Shown piece by piece: positions 56,379 through 57,079 of a stretch of 57,079 nucleotides of DNA; the stretch's first letter is position 1; each line of letters opens with the position of its first letter. The position numbers and the translations under genes were made by a program. The notes under the pieces were generated by a model. That model did not search any database and was not told the origin of the DNA. It saw nothing but the letters and a program-made list of their open reading frames with translations. The stretch is from Clostridiales bacterium (GTDB lineage Bacteria > Bacillota > Clostridia > Saccharofermentanales > Saccharofermentanaceae): contig JAFRQR010000004.1 in the NCBI GenBank assembly GCA_017428545.1, positions 1 to 57,079 of the forward strand. Direction: 5' to 3'.

Positions 56379-56386
56379 AGATACGA
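56379..56386 (+). repeat. Right copy of 8-bp target-site duplication
   Basis: AGATACGA immediately after the right terminal repeat, identical to 53804-53811. Confidence 0.93.
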
Positions 56387-56409
56387 TAGCCACGAAAGGA
56401 GATGGGAAT

Positions 56410-56895
56410 ATGAAGGGCTTTAAGATCACGAATCTGATCACGAATATCATCGCTTTTCTCTACTCATTTTTATTCTGCGGACTCATCGGAGGATTCTCTC
56501 TCTTAGAGCTTTTCGTAGGGAGCTGGGGCAAAAATGACGATGCCATATCTGAATCTCTGATCCTTCTTTTATCCTCCGCGGTGATCATCCTGCACGGCTT
56601 CCTTCTCGTGATATTCGGTGGCTATGCCTACTCCAAGTGGAAAAACAATCCCAAGCCGTATCTTAAATGTCATCTGATCCTTTCTATCTCCGGCATCGCC
56701 TGCATGGGGATCCTGTGTCTTATCTATACTTCCGTCGTCAACGGTCCCGGCGATACAAGGATCCTGAATGATCACTTTCTCAAGGGCGAGTTTTTGTATC
56801 TCGTGTATATTGCTCTATGCGCACTCGAGCTCCTGCTTACGATCCTTTCCCATATCACAGGGAACACGAAACAGGTGGAGAATCTCAAACAATGA
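56410..56895 (+). CDS. Four-helix membrane protein of unknown function
   Basis: 161 residues with four hydrophobic segments (about 8-30, 45-72, 86-107 and 127-150). No conserved motif recognised. It has a GGAGATG ribosome site. The IS1595 element ends 31 bp upstream, so the gene's native promoter was probably displaced and transcription may now come from the element. Confidence 0.7.
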   Translation: MKGFKITNLITNIIAFLYSFLFCGLIGGFSLLELFVGSWGKNDDAISESLILLLSSAVIILHGFLLVIFGGYAYSKWKNNPKPYLKCHLILSISGIACMGILCLIYTSVVNGPGDTRILNDHFLKGEFLYLVYIALCALELLLTILSHITGNTKQVENLKQ

Positions 56896-56948
56896 AAGCC
56901 TGATTTCTGAACAAAGTAAAGAAAGAGGACTGCCCGGCTTTTGATATG

Positions 56949-56981
56949 TACCCTCCTTACTGGACAACAGTAAGGAGGGTA
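56949..56981 (+). promoter_or_regulatory. 14-bp hairpin hiding the ribosome site of the next gene
   Basis: TACCCTCCTTACTG, loop GACAA, CAGTAAGGAGGGTA, then TTTTT. The AAGGAGG ribosome site of the transposase-type gene at 56987 lies in the 3' arm. It can also act as a terminator for the gene at 56410. Several insertion sequences use such hairpins to prevent expression by outside transcription. Confidence 0.75.
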
Positions 56982-56986
56982 TTTTT

Positions 56987-57079
56987 ATGCGTTACAGTAA
57001 AGAATTCAAATTAAAGTGTGTGAAATTATACCGGCAAGGAGAATATCCCAAAACACCAGATAATATCTCTTCTAGCCGC
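56987..57079 (+). CDS. IS3-type transposase OrfA (partial, runs off the window)
   Basis: The first 31 codons, beginning MRYSKEFKLKCVKLYRQGEY, which is the helix-turn-helix start of IS3-family OrfA proteins common in Clostridia. The remainder lies beyond the window, so the state of the element is unknown. Confidence 0.75.
   Translation, partial: MRYSKEFKLKCVKLYRQGEYPKTPDNISSSR

Overview
The window looks like chromosome from an anaerobic Bacillota, probably class Clostridia (Lachnospiraceae-like). The grounds are a Bacillota-type rpiB-upp-atp order, AddAB instead of RecBCD, a DUF6382/FHA protein of the kind found beside clostridial Tad pilus genes, Rnf-type subunits, strong AGGAGG ribosome sites, and transposases common in that group. 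No rRNA, tRNA or CRISPR array was seen.

Region 1 (1 to about 17,700) is an accessory island, visibly richer in A+T than the rest. Its left part, all on the minus strand, holds a HicB-like gene with a serine recombinase and an Ada-like zinc protein; a candidate defence operon (ribbon-helix-helix protein, YeeA/MmeI-like nuclease-methyltransferase with a frameshifted C-terminus, DUF262-DUF1524 protein); a secreted protein; and an XRE regulator fused to a degenerate HNH domain. Its right part is one six-gene plus-strand operon (9,613-17,490) with overlapping genes: a zinc protein, three tyrosine-recombinase-like proteins (the middle one lacking the HxxR box), a TnpC-like coiled-coil protein and a zinc-ribbon protein. 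Two perfect dyads at 17,660-17,726 mark the junction with the host chromosome.

Region 2 (17,724-28,055) begins with what appears to be the tail of a Tad-associated locus (small membrane protein, DUF6382-FHA protein). It meets, tail to tail, a minus-strand operon proA-rpiB-upp-atpBEF-(HA)-GDC. Here no separate ATP synthase delta gene exists: the C-terminal domain of delta is fused to the N-terminus of alpha. A DnaA-box cluster lies upstream of the operon promoter.

Region 3 (28,470-36,337, minus strand) reads zinc-ribbon membrane protein, rpoD, rnfC, rnfD, rnfG-like, a fused rnfE-rnfA-like gene, then an RlmL-type methyltransferase. RnfB is absent, the RnfE/A fusion lacks the usual iron-sulfur cysteines, and the flavin-attachment motifs of the RnfG- and RnfD-like proteins are altered. 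It looks like a redesigned, FeS-poor membrane flavin redox complex.

Region 4 (36,501-53,693) is mostly housekeeping: tadA, the addB-addA recombination nuclease preceded by an acyl-CoA synthetase, a lipid group (plsC, diacylglycerol kinase-like, acyl carrier protein, MarR/FabT-like regulator), a lipoprotein, and a radical SAM pair. Region 5 (53,804-56,386) is a complete IS1595-family element with terminal inverted repeats, a perfect 8-bp target duplication and a TnpB passenger gene. It is followed by a small membrane protein and the start of an IS3-type transposase cut off by the window edge.

The strongest candidates for something undescribed are the delta-alpha ATP synthase fusion, the reduced Rnf-like complex, and the six-gene tyrosine-recombinase element. 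Family assignments come from reading the translations by eye; no database search was run.
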